Shown here: piece by piece, positions 38,232 through 48,700 of the stretch | Numbering within the stretch: position 1 is the stretch's first letter | Layout of the letters: each line of letters begins with the position of its first letter | NCBI GenBank assembly: GCA_944388125.1 | Contig: CALXHO010000001.1 | Location: 46,883-110,882, forward strand | Direction: 5' to 3' | Length of the DNA stretch: 64,000 nt | DNA from: an uncultured Gemmiger sp. | GTDB lineage: Bacteria > Bacillota > Clostridia > Oscillospirales > Ruminococcaceae | Made by a program: the position numbers and the translations under genes | Notes under the pieces: model-generated | The model's database searches: none | Told to the model about the DNA's origin: nothing | The model's input: only the letters and a program-made list of their open reading frames with translations

Positions 38232-39575
38232 TCAATGCGCCACGCTCCAAACGATCAGATGCCACTCCGGCGCGTCCTCATTTTCCAAAACAGGACATGT
38301 CCCGGATTCTGGAGAAAAATAGCCTGTGTCCGCAAAGTTTCCATCTACGACAACATTTCCCTGTGTATCAATAAAGTCCCAACTTCCGTCAACATAAATG
38401 GCCGCCACGCCGCCGGAAAAGCTGTGTGCCGATTCGTAAGCAGGCTGAATCAAAACGGTTCCATCCGTATTTACAAATCCCCACTGGCCCGCCTGACAAA
38501 ATGCAATGGGCTCTCCATTGGAGCAGAAATCAATGCCCTCGCAGGTAAAGCCCTCCACGATTTCCCCGGAATGATCGGCAATTTTCCAGCTTCCATCCGT
38601 CTGAATCAGCATCACATCATCTTGCATCCAACGTCCCATCGGATCCAGGCGGACATTCTCCCATGTGGTATCGCTGGTCTGTGTTCCATCTTTGCCAATC
38701 AAGCACCACTCGCCGGTATCCAGTTGAACGGCAGCGGTTCCATCCTGAAAGCACCCGGCCTGTTGATAACCGCTGAGTACCTCATTGCCCTCAAGGTCCA
38801 AATAGCACCAGTCCTGCCGTCCCTGAAGGCGCGCCGGGATCAGATCTTCGCTGTAGGCCCGGGCCTCCTCCACAGTACCGGGGAAGCGTCCGATCATAAC
38901 TCCATCCGCATCAAATATCTGGACTTCTCCTTCCACGGTGGAGCAGAGAACCACACCGTCTTCCCCGACCGGGCAGGTATAGCTGTAATTCATCGCCACA
39001 ACTTCGCTGCCGGAAGAATTTACAGCGCCATACAGATCCCCGGTCTGTACCGTGTAGGCATCCTCATTTTCCAAAGGCGTGATGCTTTCATATTTCTGAT
39101 ACTGTTCCTTTACACTGTAATAGGCCTGAACCCACTGTGCGGACAAGGTGTCGCTGCTTACATTTTCACGTTCTGCTTGGCGAAGTGTGTCCACTGCCTT
39201 GGAGAAATCACTGTCGTCCAAGTATATCTGCACATAACGTTCCCAATAGGAAACTTCATCTGGGTATGCGGCCGTCGCCGCATTGTAAGCTGCCAAAAGT
39301 GTGTTTTCAACAGCGTTGGTCGGCCTTTCCTGATAATAGGATTCGCAGGACTGCACCAGCGAATCATACAGTTCCCGGCTGGGACTCTGGGCAATGGCAT
39401 TGTTATAGGATTCGATGGCCTTTTCGTATAGACCGCGCTCCTGATAGGAATGCCCCTGATCGATTAAACTCTGAAGGTTTCCCATTGTATCTGCCAGTTT
39501 CCGGCCCACCAAAAACCAGCTAAAGGCACACATAGCGATCAGCAAGACAATGACAGCCAAACGTGTTTGTTTCAT
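38232..39575 (-). CDS. Membrane-anchored TPR and WG-repeat protein
   Basis: 447 residues, starting at the second of two close ATGs because GGAGG then has proper spacing. One N-terminal membrane helix (about 5-25), TPRs (about 35-150, GLYEKAIESYNNAIAQSPS) and WG-type beta repeats (about 190-430, WCYLDLEGNEVLSGY, WGFVNTDGTVLIQPAY, WDFIDTQGNVVVDG). Its architecture parallels the TPR/RCC1 protein at the other end of the cluster. Probably an extracytoplasmic scaffold. Confidence 0.8.
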   Translation of the reverse strand: MKQTRLAVIVLLIAMCAFSWFLVGRKLADTMGNLQSLIDQGHSYQERGLYEKAIESYNNAIAQSPSRELYDSLVQSCESYYQERPTNAVENTLLAAYNAATAAYPDEVSYWERYVQIYLDDSDFSKAVDTLRQAERENVSSDTLSAQWVQAYYSVKEQYQKYESITPLENEDAYTVQTGDLYGAVNSSGSEVVAMNYSYTCPVGEDGVVLCSTVEGEVQIFDADGVMIGRFPGTVEEARAYSEDLIPARLQGRQDWCYLDLEGNEVLSGYQQAGCFQDGTAAVQLDTGEWCLIGKDGTQTSDTTWENVRLDPMGRWMQDDVMLIQTDGSWKIADHSGEIVEGFTCEGIDFCSNGEPIAFCQAGQWGFVNTDGTVLIQPAYESAHSFSGGVAAIYVDGSWDFIDTQGNVVVDGNFADTGYFSPESGTCPVLENEDAPEWHLIVWSVAH

Positions 39576-39632
39576 ATCCATTCCTCCGCGATAATTGCCT
39601 TACTTGTCCCAGCAAGCAACGCATGGGGATGA

Positions 39633-40265
39633 TCAAAAACTTCCCAAGAAAACTGTAATCAGCAACCCAAGATAAAAAAAAGGCGCAAAAGCGATACTTT
39701 CCTTCATGGTAATGCGGCGCAAAGCCAGCAGTACAAGCACCAGGACCACCGCAGTGAGTTGTGCAAACAGCAAAACGCTGAATCCGCCATACAAACCGAT
39801 CAGGCAGGTCAATGCCGAGATCAGCTTGATGTCGCCTCCTCCTATGCCGCCGTGAGACAAATGACTGCACAGACGCAAAAACCAATACACCACTGCGCCC
39901 CCCAGCACGCCGCCAAGAAGGGCCAGCCACTGGACATTCTGCATTGCCTTGTCCAGGCCGGTACATAGCACAAATCCTGCAAGTAAAATAGCCGGATAAA
40001 GATTGGGGATTCGGCGGGTTTTTATATCGCAGCGCGCCGCACCAGCCAACGCGCCGGCAGCCAGAAGCAGACGCAGGCAGGAAAAGGGATTGCCTTCCAC
40101 ACGTACAAAGCCAAGCCAGCCAATCAAGCCGCCGGAAAGGAGTGCTCCCACCAGCTCAAGCCAAAAAGGCCAGCCGGCAAAAGACAGATTCAAAAATCGC
40201 TTGCGGGAAAAGCATACCCCAGCCGCCACAGCCGCAGCCGTGAGGATCGTCCAAATATAAATCAC
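39633..40265 (-). CDS. tadV: Type IV prepilin peptidase, A24 family (TadV/CpaA-like)
   Basis: 210 residues with about six membrane helices. The two catalytic Asp residues are visible in ARCDIKTRRIPN and in GGIGGGDIKLISA (GxGD). It cleaves the leader of the Flp pilin and TadE-like proteins. The likely start is GTG at 40265, with AGGGGA upstream. An in-frame ATG at 40313 lies inside the hairpin region and has no site. It follows the pilin gene across two hairpins. Confidence 0.88.
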   Translation of the reverse strand: MIYIWTILTAAAVAAGVCFSRKRFLNLSFAGWPFWLELVGALLSGGLIGWLGFVRVEGNPFSCLRLLLAAGALAGAARCDIKTRRIPNLYPAILLAGFVLCTGLDKAMQNVQWLALLGGVLGGAVVYWFLRLCSHLSHGGIGGGDIKLISALTCLIGLYGGFSVLLFAQLTAVVLVLVLLALRRITMKESIAFAPFFYLGLLITVFLGSF

Positions 40266-40293
40266 AAAAATCCCCTTTCCGCAGCAGGTTTCT

Positions 40294-40366
40294 GCTTCCC
40301 AGGGGCTGTACAACAGCCTATCGTACAGCCTCTGGGAAGCAGGGCCTGCCTGTGGCAGACCCTGCC
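40294..40366 (-). promoter_or_regulatory. Twin hairpins between pilin and peptidase genes
   Basis: The first has arms 40294-40310 and 40324-40340 (17 pairs with one G-U). The second, about 40339-40366, pairs GCAGGGcCTGCC with GGCAGaCCCTGC. Neither is followed by a good T run on the minus strand. They fit RNA-stability or partial-termination elements that let the pilin be made in excess over downstream gene products. Confidence 0.6.
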
Positions 40367-40408
40367 GTCAGCGCTTTTTCCGTTCAACGACTGAATTTCC
40401 AAACGGAT

Positions 40409-40627
40409 TTAGCCGCCGAAGACGCTCATAAAATCATCAACCTGCTCGGAGACCGCATCCGTGATACGATTGCCAAAACCAATAAACAGCGCAATCAGTC
40501 CCAGACCAATAGCCAGCAAAATGAGAACCTGCAGAATCTCCATGCCTGCATCTTCCTCTTTGGTTTCCATCAGGCCGGCGCGTGCTTTCATAACTGCAAG
40601 CATTGCTTTTTCCTTAAAATTAGACAT
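40409..40627 (-). CDS. Flp-type pilin, major subunit candidate
   Basis: 72 residues; the ATG follows AAAGGAGG. A polar leader (MSNFKEKAMLAVMKARAGLM, then acidic KEED) precedes AGMEILQVLILLAIGLGLIALFIGFG, a prepilin hydrophobic helix with Glu near the cleavage point, and a short C-terminus ends FMSVFGG. Size and pattern fit Flp pilins of monoderm Tad systems. It is the only such gene in the window and is placed between TadC and the prepilin peptidase. Confidence 0.82.
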   Translation of the reverse strand: MSNFKEKAMLAVMKARAGLMETKEEDAGMEILQVLILLAIGLGLIALFIGFGNRITDAVSEQVDDFMSVFGG

Positions 40628-40704
40628 TCTATGTTCCTCCTTTGATGAACGAGATCTTTGTTTTCTATGCAAACCGCAAAAGGAAAACCACCGATAATGA
40701 GCCA

Positions 40705-41604
40705 TTACAGGCTCAGATTCATACTGGCCAGCGCCGCCACGAGAATGATCGCCATGATTCCTACCAGAATCAACGTGGTGGGAATCAGCAACTGGGCTGC
40801 AGCTTCATCGCCGCGCCGCAACATCAGCTGCCGACGCTGCGCCCCCATCTCCTGGGCCTGTTGCCGCATAAACACGGTCATATCCGAACCGCCTCGGGCC
40901 GCATTCTGGATAATAATGCTGGCGAATTTACGGATTTCCGGCGAAGCTGTCCGAACGCCAAAATTATAAAGTGCGCTTTCCAGCGGAACGTTATTGTCCA
41001 TATCCACGGAAGCTTCTTGCATCAGATCGTAAATCGGTCCCTTCTTGCTGTACGCCACCGTGCGCCAAGCTTCGATGATCGTTTCATTGCAATTCAGAAG
41101 CAGGGCAAGTTTGGCCACAACATTGGAGAATTCCAGCAGACAGGCGGTGCTGCGTTTCTTGATCTGTTTATCCATCTCATTGGCGCCCTGGTTGTACACC
41201 GCATAAACGCCCACAACCCCAACAATCAAGGTTGCATATACCATAACGCCGTCCATCCAGGATGCTGCACAGAAGACAAATGCCAAGACAAGCAGGGACA
41301 GGGACAACGTCCGCGCCCAATACAGTCTAGCCCAGTATTCTGCAAATCTGCCCTGGTTTTCCGGGTGAAGAATTTGCGCCTGGGCCATCAGCTTCCGCCC
41401 AATTTTCGACTTCATGCTCAGCCATGGGACGCGATATTGCAGGAAGTAGCCTGCCGAAAACAGTTCCTTGTCGCTATAGCCTTCGTCAGGTAAGCCTTCG
41501 ATCTTGTTGTCGTAACGGCTTCCGCGCAAAAGCAGGAAAATATATACCATCGAGAGAACAGTACCGATGGCCAAAAAAATCACTTTTGTCATCATTCTGC
41601 TCAC
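40705..41604 (-). CDS. tadC: Tad inner-platform protein TadC (T2SSF domain)
   Basis: 299 residues with about four membrane helices and a GspF-like cytoplasmic domain (LLEFSNVVAKLALLLNCNETIIEAW, GGSDMTVFMRQQAQEMG). TadB and TadC form the membrane platform on which the TadA ATPase assembles the pilus. It overlaps the tadB stop by 4 bases. Confidence 0.88.
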   Translation of the reverse strand: MSRMMTKVIFLAIGTVLSMVYIFLLLRGSRYDNKIEGLPDEGYSDKELFSAGYFLQYRVPWLSMKSKIGRKLMAQAQILHPENQGRFAEYWARLYWARTLSLSLLVLAFVFCAASWMDGVMVYATLIVGVVGVYAVYNQGANEMDKQIKKRSTACLLEFSNVVAKLALLLNCNETIIEAWRTVAYSKKGPIYDLMQEASVDMDNNVPLESALYNFGVRTASPEIRKFASIIIQNAARGGSDMTVFMRQQAQEMGAQRRQLMLRRGDEAAAQLLIPTTLILVGIMAIILVAALASMNLSL

Positions 41605-42497
41605 TCTCCTTGCTTTGCACTGGTAACAATTTTCTGTCCCATCCGATAGGCCAGGTAAAACAGCCCTAACGCAATCGTCATCACAAGAACGCCTAAAGGA
41701 GTCCCAAAATTTTCCGAGAATGTCTGATTGGTGACCCGCAGCATGAGTACAATGACAAGAGGCGCCACTGTAATCACATTGAGCTCCACTTGGTTGGAAC
41801 TCATCTTGCTGGTGATCTCATCCTCAATTTCCATCTTTTCGCCGATGATATCATGCGTCTGCCTGACAACCTGGGCAATCTTTCCGCCCCGGCGCCTGCT
41901 CGCACTGAAAACGTTGCTGAAATCCTGAATATCCTCGCATCCACTGCGTTTTGCAAAGTCTTCGAGCATGATTTCCAGGCCGATTTCATTGTTTCCGGCG
42001 GCCACGATTTCCCGCATTTCTTTTGTGATGTAAGCCTCGTCTCCATATTGGATCACCATGTCCCGGTAGGAGGCCCGGAAAGATTCCTCCACCGTATCAA
42101 CGGTCATGGATGTGGCCAACGACTCCATCAGGCTGCGAAACTGAGATCTCAAGACCAACTGTCGGTGATTTTTCAGCTGCTCCTCCCGGATGGGCAGAAA
42201 GACCTTGCTTGCCACAATCCCGGCCAGTACAAATACCACCACGTTCGCAATGAATGTCAGAGAGGTCGGTTTGCCGTCTTGGCTGAACAGGCCTCCATAA
42301 AACACCAGTCCCGCGGCGCCGCCCAGAATAAAGGACAGCAGAGTATAGAGCAGTTTCTCACCGGGGGTCATATGATACACCCGATAGTTCAGCACATCCT
42401 CCTGTGCAGGGTTCTTTACCCACTGAGGTTCACGCTGCTTTTTTGCCTTGGCCTTCTTTTTTCCTTTTTTCTTTCGATCTTCCGGCTCCTTATTCAT
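41601..42497 (-). CDS. tadB: Tad inner-platform protein TadB (T2SSF domain)
   Basis: 298 residues. A very basic N-terminus (DRKKKGKKKAKAKKQR), two membrane helices (about 48-95), a GspF-type cytoplasmic domain (SLMESLATSMTVDTVEESFRAS, FSNVFSASRRRGGKIAQVV) and C-terminal helices. It pairs with TadC. It overlaps the tadA stop by 8 bases, indicating translational coupling. Confidence 0.88.
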   Translation of the reverse strand: MNKEPEDRKKKGKKKAKAKKQREPQWVKNPAQEDVLNYRVYHMTPGEKLLYTLLSFILGGAAGLVFYGGLFSQDGKPTSLTFIANVVVFVLAGIVASKVFLPIREEQLKNHRQLVLRSQFRSLMESLATSMTVDTVEESFRASYRDMVIQYGDEAYITKEMREIVAAGNNEIGLEIMLEDFAKRSGCEDIQDFSNVFSASRRRGGKIAQVVRQTHDIIGEKMEIEDEITSKMSSNQVELNVITVAPLVIVLMLRVTNQTFSENFGTPLGVLVMTIALGLFYLAYRMGQKIVTSAKQGE

Positions 42498-43827
42498 CGG
42501 GCAGCACCTCCTTCAGAACCAATGGGTGACCACTTTTTTCTTCCAATTGTTTGGCCGCCGGGTTGGGCGCTGGAATGTCATTTAGGGTATATCCGGCGCG
42601 GAGCAGTTTGTCCACTTGGGTCATGGGGTGATGTGTACGGGTCAGCTTGCCGGATACTTTTTTTACTGTGGAGGTATCATCCTCATAAAATTTGTAAAGG
42701 GTATTCAGCCGGACGTTGCCTTCGGCATCCAGGCCGGGCAATACCTCGGAAATGGTCATCGTCTTTCGGCTATGGTCACGCAGACGCGACAGATGGATGA
42801 TAATATCTACCGCACTGACGATCTGCTGCCGCACCGCCTTTAAGGGCAGGTTGGCGGCTCCCTGAAGAACCATCGTTTCCAAACGGCTGATCATGTCTTC
42901 CGCAGAATTGGCATGTCCCGTCGAGAGGCTTCCATCATGACCCGTGTTCATTGCCTGGAGCATGTCCAGTGCTTCAGCGCCACGTACCTCGCCTACGATG
43001 ATTCGATCCGGGCGCATTCGCAGGCTGGAACGGATCAGATCACGGATGGTAATCTCTGTGCTTTCATCAGACGAAGCCGTTTTATTCCGCGTTTCCAACC
43101 GTACAATATTCGGCACTTCTTTAATCTGCAGTTCGGCAGAATCCTCAATGGTAATAATGCGCTCGTCCTTGGGGATATAATTCGACAACGCATTCAGGAA
43201 CGTAGTCTTGCCGGAGCCCGTTCCGCCTGCAATAAAGATGTTGTATCTGGCCTGGACCAGTTTGTGCAGGAAGTCATTCACCTCCGGCGTGATGGAGCCA
43301 AAATCCATCAGCATCTGCATGGTCATGGGATCTTTTGTGAATTTTCGGATGGTGACGGTCGATCCATCCAGCGAGATCCCATTGAGCACGACATTGACAC
43401 GGCTTCCGTCTTTCAGCCGCGCATCCAGAATGGGTTCTGCCTCCGTGACTTCCCGCTTGGCAATCTTGGCAATGCGGTCAATGACGTCTCTCAGTTCCTT
43501 CTCGTCCTGGAAATGACGGTCCAGCCGTTGCAGCCGTCCCTTCTTTTCCACAAAGATATTCTGGGAGCCGTTGATCATCACTTCCGTGATTTCTTCATCC
43601 TTCAGGATTTCATCCAGCAGTCCTCCAAGACCGCGGTAGGAACTGAAGATATGATCCACAATGTCCAGGCGCTGCGTAGGCGTAATATATTCGCCTGCGG
43701 CCTTCTGCCGTACCAGGTCCTCAATTCCCTTGCGAAGCTCTTCATCTTTCATATGAGCGACTTTCAGCTCGCGGCCCACGGAATCGGCCACTGCCTGCTG
43801 CAAAGCCGCCAAACGATCTGGTGTCAT
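42490..43827 (-). CDS. tadA: Tad pilus secretion ATPase TadA/CpaF
   Basis: 445 residues, cytoplasmic hexameric ATPase of the type II/IV secretion family that powers Flp pilus assembly. Walker A is [14 protein letters not shown], the Asp box is [12 protein letters not shown], Walker B lies in [19 protein letters not shown], and the His box is SLSTGHANS. Length and motif order are normal. It follows tadZ by 12 bases. Confidence 0.95.
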   Translation of the reverse strand: MTPDRLAALQQAVADSVGRELKVAHMKDEELRKGIEDLVRQKAAGEYITPTQRLDIVDHIFSSYRGLGGLLDEILKDEEITEVMINGSQNIFVEKKGRLQRLDRHFQDEKELRDVIDRIAKIAKREVTEAEPILDARLKDGSRVNVVLNGISLDGSTVTIRKFTKDPMTMQMLMDFGSITPEVNDFLHKLVQARYNIFIAGGTGSGKTTFLNALSNYIPKDERIITIEDSAELQIKEVPNIVRLETRNKTASSDESTEITIRDLIRSSLRMRPDRIIVGEVRGAEALDMLQAMNTGHDGSLSTGHANSAEDMISRLETMVLQGAANLPLKAVRQQIVSAVDIIIHLSRLRDHSRKTMTISEVLPGLDAEGNVRLNTLYKFYEDDTSTVKKVSGKLTRTHHPMTQVDKLLRAGYTLNDIPAPNPAAKQLEEKSGHPLVLKEVLPDE

Positions 43828-43839
43828 GGCAATCTTCCT

Positions 43840-44943
43840 TTACTTTTCCAGTTCGTCAAACGAATTCCCTTTTGCAATCTCTGCAACAATATCCTTTTGC
43901 AGAGCATTGCCATAACGCGGGATTTCTCCCAATTTCTTTACGTAATCCGGTATCTTTTCCGCATTCCTGGCACGGCTGCCAAACTGATTGTACAAAACTG
44001 CTACCTCGCAGTTCATTTTTGCTTCCTGCGATCCTTGAAGTACCTTTAAAGACTCCAGCATCCGCGACATGGCCAGATTGCATTTGGGCGTCCCGTCGCT
44101 CACAACCGTCATCCATTGTACGCATGGCAGCACTTGCATCAGCATTTCGTTTAACTGGCTGTCTGCATCGACAATGCAATAATCATACTGTGCAGCCAGT
44201 ACATTCACCAAATCTGCCGCCTCACTGCCTGTAAAGTCCATTGCATCCACAGGCAAAGTAAAACTGGTAAAATAGTCCACGCCTGTATGCGCATCCGTAA
44301 CCAGCAGGCTTTTCAGCTTTAACTGCAGACTGCGTATGTTTTCAGAACCATTCTCCTGAGTCGGGATACGCTGCCACTCCTGATAGGCATAATGCACATC
44401 GGACATCGACTTTCCCTGCTCGCCAAAAAACAGTTCCGGCATTGCATTTTGCTGCAAGCTGAAATAGACCACTCTTTTTCCCTTGGCTGCCTGGTGTACT
44501 GCACACGCCATCGCCGCTGTAGAGCATCCAACGCCGCCACAGGCGCCTATAAAAAGCAATGCTGTTCCGCTTCCGCCCAGAGTGTAGCTGCCGCCGGCAT
44601 TATGAATGCCCGCAGCTAACCCCTGAATGGAACGCAGGAACAGCGATGCTTTTTGATATTTACATATTGCAGGGTGATCCGCCCATGCCGTCATGGTTTT
44701 GTCGTCGCTCAGATAGGCAAGAATCGGTTTCCGTACAAGCGCAGTGGGATCAGGAAGAAGTTCTGGGGTCGCCAGAAGGATATCCAGCCGAGAATTCGTT
44801 GAAAGATATGCGTTGCATTCTTCCAAACTGGCAAACAGGCACAGTTCCAGACGCATTGCTTCATCCGCATGCGCTGAAATGTAGGCCGCTATTTTATTGA
44901 GATATCTCTCATCCCGATCCAAAAGCCCCAGACGAACAATCAT
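43840..44943 (-). CDS. tadZ: TadZ/CpaE-like localisation ATPase
   Basis: 367 residues; the ATG at 44943 follows GGAGGA. An atypical receiver-like N-terminal domain (about 1-120) is followed by a ParA/MinD-type ATPase domain (GACGGVGCSTAAMA as deviant Walker A, YDYCIVDADSQLNEM as Walker B). The Walker A has Cys-Ser-Thr where KT/KS is usual, so the P-loop lysine is missing; CpaE-like proteins are often degenerate here. TadZ marks the assembly site for the pilus. It is the first gene of the operon, about 220 bases after the promoter. Confidence 0.85.
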   Translation of the reverse strand: MIVRLGLLDRDERYLNKIAAYISAHADEAMRLELCLFASLEECNAYLSTNSRLDILLATPELLPDPTALVRKPILAYLSDDKTMTAWADHPAICKYQKASLFLRSIQGLAAGIHNAGGSYTLGGSGTALLFIGACGGVGCSTAAMACAVHQAAKGKRVVYFSLQQNAMPELFFGEQGKSMSDVHYAYQEWQRIPTQENGSENIRSLQLKLKSLLVTDAHTGVDYFTSFTLPVDAMDFTGSEAADLVNVLAAQYDYCIVDADSQLNEMLMQVLPCVQWMTVVSDGTPKCNLAMSRMLESLKVLQGSQEAKMNCEVAVLYNQFGSRARNAEKIPDYVKKLGEIPRYGNALQKDIVAEIAKGNSFDELEK

Positions 44944-45165
44944 AATGATTCCTCCCACAGTGGGAAACGAACCAGAGAATATGCCCTCAGAATATCTTTA
45001 TGTTCAACGTTACAGGCATACCTTCCTGTCTCATCCCACCCCAAGCAAAGAAAATTACCACAATTGCAAAGATTTTTGATTCTGTCTGCGCAATGTTGCC
45101 GCAAGCGCATTCCGCAGGAAAACAATAGGAAATATAATAGCGAATACTTGTATTTTATGAAGAAA

Positions 45166-45194
45166 ATTATATATTTTTGATTATGACGTGTCAA
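45166..45194 (-). promoter_or_regulatory. Consensus sigma-A promoter of the Tad/phospho-signalling operon
   Basis: Minus strand TTGACA (45189-45194), 17-base spacer, TATAAT (45166-45171), both hexamers perfect. The leader to tadZ is about 215 bases long and holds no supported ORF, leaving room for RNA-level control. Confidence 0.85.
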
Positions 45195-45795
45195 CCCAAA
45201 AAAGGCTTTTATCCTACCCATTTTTTGTTGGCGCGCCTCCTGAAGGCATGGATTAATGTTTCTCCCTTTTCGGAGAAAAAATGATTGCATAAATTGAAGT
45301 ATTTTTCGATGTTTCAAAATCCTTATCGAATAACAACGATGCCGCGGCATTTCATGTGACGCCATATTTAAAATTGTGCTCTCACCCAACGCCGCGAAAA
45401 GACGTTGCTCCCCTCTTATCTTTTCAAGAATGATTTATAGGAAATCATTCTTGAACTGACAGCCGCCTGCAGCCTGATCCTATCTTAAACGTGAGCCGGA
45501 ATGCCAGCAGCCGGTGAAAACGGACGCCAGCACCGGCATTTTCCTGTGGGCGATACCGTTTTATTACACCAGCCGAACCGATGGTTTCCCTGCAAAAACA
45601 GGACCAGCCCGGTCACGGCAAAGGATATGCCGCGATCAGGCCGGTCAGCAGAAGAGAAAGAAGAAGAGAGGAAATTAGCTTTACTGGTCAGGAGAATGCT
45701 TGTTTTGCAGGAAAGCAAAGTCTTTGCTTTCCGCCAGGGCTCCCCATTCAATGGTTAGGTCCTGCGTTTCTCTGTTTCAAAGGTTGGCTCTGCAA
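45195..45795. other. Intergenic region between the GH3 gene and the Tad promoter
   Basis: About 600 bases without a supported gene. Overlapping open frames on both strands (for example 45485-45758) have no ribosome site or recognisable sequence. The one clear element is the inverted repeat at 45424-45454. No terminator for the leftward GH3 gene would be expected here, since that gene ends at 45796. Confidence 0.5.
45424..45454. repeat. Perfect 13-bp inverted repeat
   Basis: TCAAGAATGATTT (45424-45436) and AAATCATTCTTGA (45442-45454) with a 5-base loop. There is no adjacent T run on either strand, so an operator or RNA element is more likely than a terminator. Confidence 0.7.
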
Positions 45796-48700
45796 TTATA
45801 CAGAAAGCTGCTTTTTCTTTCTGGCGGACAGAGCGCACCAGGCAAGAGAAGCCACCAAGCCCACGCCGGAAAGGATTTGCACGGCAAGCAGAGCCGTCTG
45901 CCACCAGGGCGTCACATGTTCAATGGTGGTGTTCACCGAGATGCCGTTCATGGCGTTGGAGTGGACCACCGTGTACAGAATGCGGTGCATGGACTCCCGC
46001 AGGGCCCAGGCCACATCGGAATGCCGGTTGCCGGTAGCACAGGCCGCCAGATGTTCGGCGTCCATCATGCCGTCGATGAGATTGCCGCCTGCCAGCAGCA
46101 TCTGAGGAAGATTCATGTAGGGGGATGCCGTGCCGTACCACATATCGGTGACCACGATGCCGGTCATGCCGCATTCATCCCTCAAGAAATTGGTACACAG
46201 ACCCTTCTGCATGCCGCTCCAGTGCAGGCCCATGCGGTTGAAGGCCAGCATCACGCCGCTGGCCCCTTTCAGGGTAACGGTCTCGCCGCTGTCGGTGGTA
46301 TATTCCGTGCCGTCAATGATGATGGGCAGCTCAAAGGCCCGCATGTAAATTTCACGGATGCTCTGCTCGTTGGCCCAGGTGCAGATGCCGCGGCGCAGAT
46401 CTTCCTGATCGTTGAGGCCGATATGCTTGTTGTACACATACAGGCCGTGGCCTTCCATGGCGGCAGTCTCATAGGCGCAGATCGTGCCGCTGAGGTAACC
46501 GTCCTCCGAGTAATACTCGAAATTCCGTCCCGAATAGGGGGTGCGCTGGATGTTGGAGCCAGGTCCGTACAGGCCGTTATAGCCAGCCCACAGGGCATCC
46601 TCCCCGATCAGATCGCCGATGTCGTACATCAGGTCCACATTGAAGGTGGCCGACAGGATACCGCCGCAGGGATAACACATGGCCTTGGAATCCTTCAGAG
46701 GATCGTTGGTATCGGTGGCCAGGCCGCGGCTGTTGGCGGAATAGGATTCGGTCAGGCCGGAAGGTCCGTTATGGTCCAGGGTCTCAGGCTTGTTGATGGC
46801 CGGGATCTGGGCGGTACGGCGCATGCCGAAGGTGATCAGGTCCACGCAGTCGTCCCAGGACAGCTGATCCAGCAGGGAATCCCAGCGGGGATCGTCGTAA
46901 GGGATGGGATCGCCGTTTTCATCCACGCGCAGGTCGATGAGGCTGATGATGTCGTCCTCGCCGTTGACATAGGTCTCGTAGGCAGGGTACTCTCCGTCCA
47001 CCTCGGGGACTTTGGTCTCGCCCTGGCGGCCGTACTTGTTCTCGTCGGCCTCAATCTGGTCGCTCCAGTGCAGCACCACGCCGTCGTCCCAGTTTTTGGG
47101 AGTCGTGCCCTCCCAGTCTTCCCGGGTCATGTAGGTGACGCTGTCCTGGCCTTTGTTCTCATAGAGATTGAAATCGGCATAGCTGAACTGGTTGGTAATG
47201 TCCACGCCGGTAGCCGGAGAGGTGGAGTAGGTCTCTGCGTCCAGGGTATAGGCCATGGGCTGGGTGACCAGCTCCGCGTTGCCGTCGGCGTCCATGCGGC
47301 CAGCTGTATTTTCCACCGTGTAGCCTTTCCGGGCCAGGAAATTGTTGACTGCATCGTGGGCGTTTTTGGCTGCGGTCAGGTAATAATTGCCCTCGGTGAT
47401 TACATACGTGCCGGCATTGTAGGCATCGTAGGAAGCGAACTGCCGCTCCTTCACCGGGATGGTGAGGGTCTGGCTCTGACCAGGCTGCAGCACATCGGTC
47501 TTGTCGAAGGCAACCAGTTCCGCCGAGGCCGCCTCCACGTCATTTTGCTTGTTATAGTCTCCGTAGGGTTTCTGCAGATAGATCTGCACTGTCTCCTTGC
47601 CGGCGGTGCTGCCGGTGTTGGTCACCGTGACGCTGACCTGATAGACAGGCTCTGTGCCGGACGTGTCCTTGGTCACCCCAAAGCCGGAGTAGGCAAAGTT
47701 TGTATAGGAAAGTCCGTAGCCGAAGGGATAGGACACCGTCCGGGCATAGTCATAGTTGCCGGTATTGGGCGTGTCCATGACGAAATCCTCATAGCGGCTC
47801 TCGGTGTAGCGGTATCCCAGGTAGATGCCCTCCTGATACACCACATAGTATTTGTCCTGCTGGGGAGAGCCGTCGGAGTTGACAGCGTCGGGAGCTCCCT
47901 CATAGGCCGTGGTTCCGAAGTTGGCCAGGCTGGGGTTCTGGTCGTGGGTTCGCCAGAAGGTGGTGCTCAGCCGGCCGGAAGGATTCACATTGCCGGCCAG
48001 GATCTCGGAGACGGTATAGAGGCCGGTCTGGCCGGGCGTGCCGATCCACAGCGCCGCGTCAATGCCGTAGGCGGGGTCATCCAGGAAGTCGGCCTCCACC
48101 TGGTTGGCAAAGTTCAGGATAACGATCACCTTTTTGAAGGTTCCTGCATCCTTGGCCGCCTTGACTCCTTGCAGAAGTCCCATCTCCTTGGGGGAAAGTT
48201 TCAGGTAATCGCCATCGGTGGAATCCCCCGCCGAGCCGTCCACATCGTCCAGGGTGCTCAGGGAGCGGTCGCCCCGGGGCATGTCGCTGCCCTCGCCGCC
48301 CACACGGGAAAGCACCACGATGGCCGCGTCCCCATACTGGGCAAAGCTGGCGCTGTTGGCCGCCTCCACCTCACTCCAGGGAGCCTCGCCAATGACCTTG
48401 ACACCGGTAACGCCGGGGCCGGTCTCGCCCATCACATGCTTGTAGCCGGCCTGTTCCTCGGCGGAATACCAGTTCCACAGGGTATCGTTGACGGTAAAGT
48501 TGCCGTTTCGCTCCAGGGCTGCCTTGAAGGTGGGAGCGGTGGAGGCGTCCACCGAGCCGGAGCCCGTGCCGCCATAGACCGGATCCACACTGCCGATGCC
48601 AAACAGGCTGACCTTGCGCTCGCTGGCTGTCAGGGGCAGGGCGCTGTTGTCATTTTTCAACAGCACGGCGCCTTCTGCCATGGCCTGCTCGCCCAGGGCA

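Noticed and set aside
44940-45389. 149-codon minus-strand frame upstream of tadZ
   Set aside because: It spans the tadZ promoter and overlaps its start, its Cys/His/Arg-rich sequence resembles nothing, and it lacks a ribosome site.
45485-45758. Overlapping frames of about 85-88 codons on both strands in the GH3-Tad gap
   Set aside because: No ribosome site, low coding quality, and both strands open equally.
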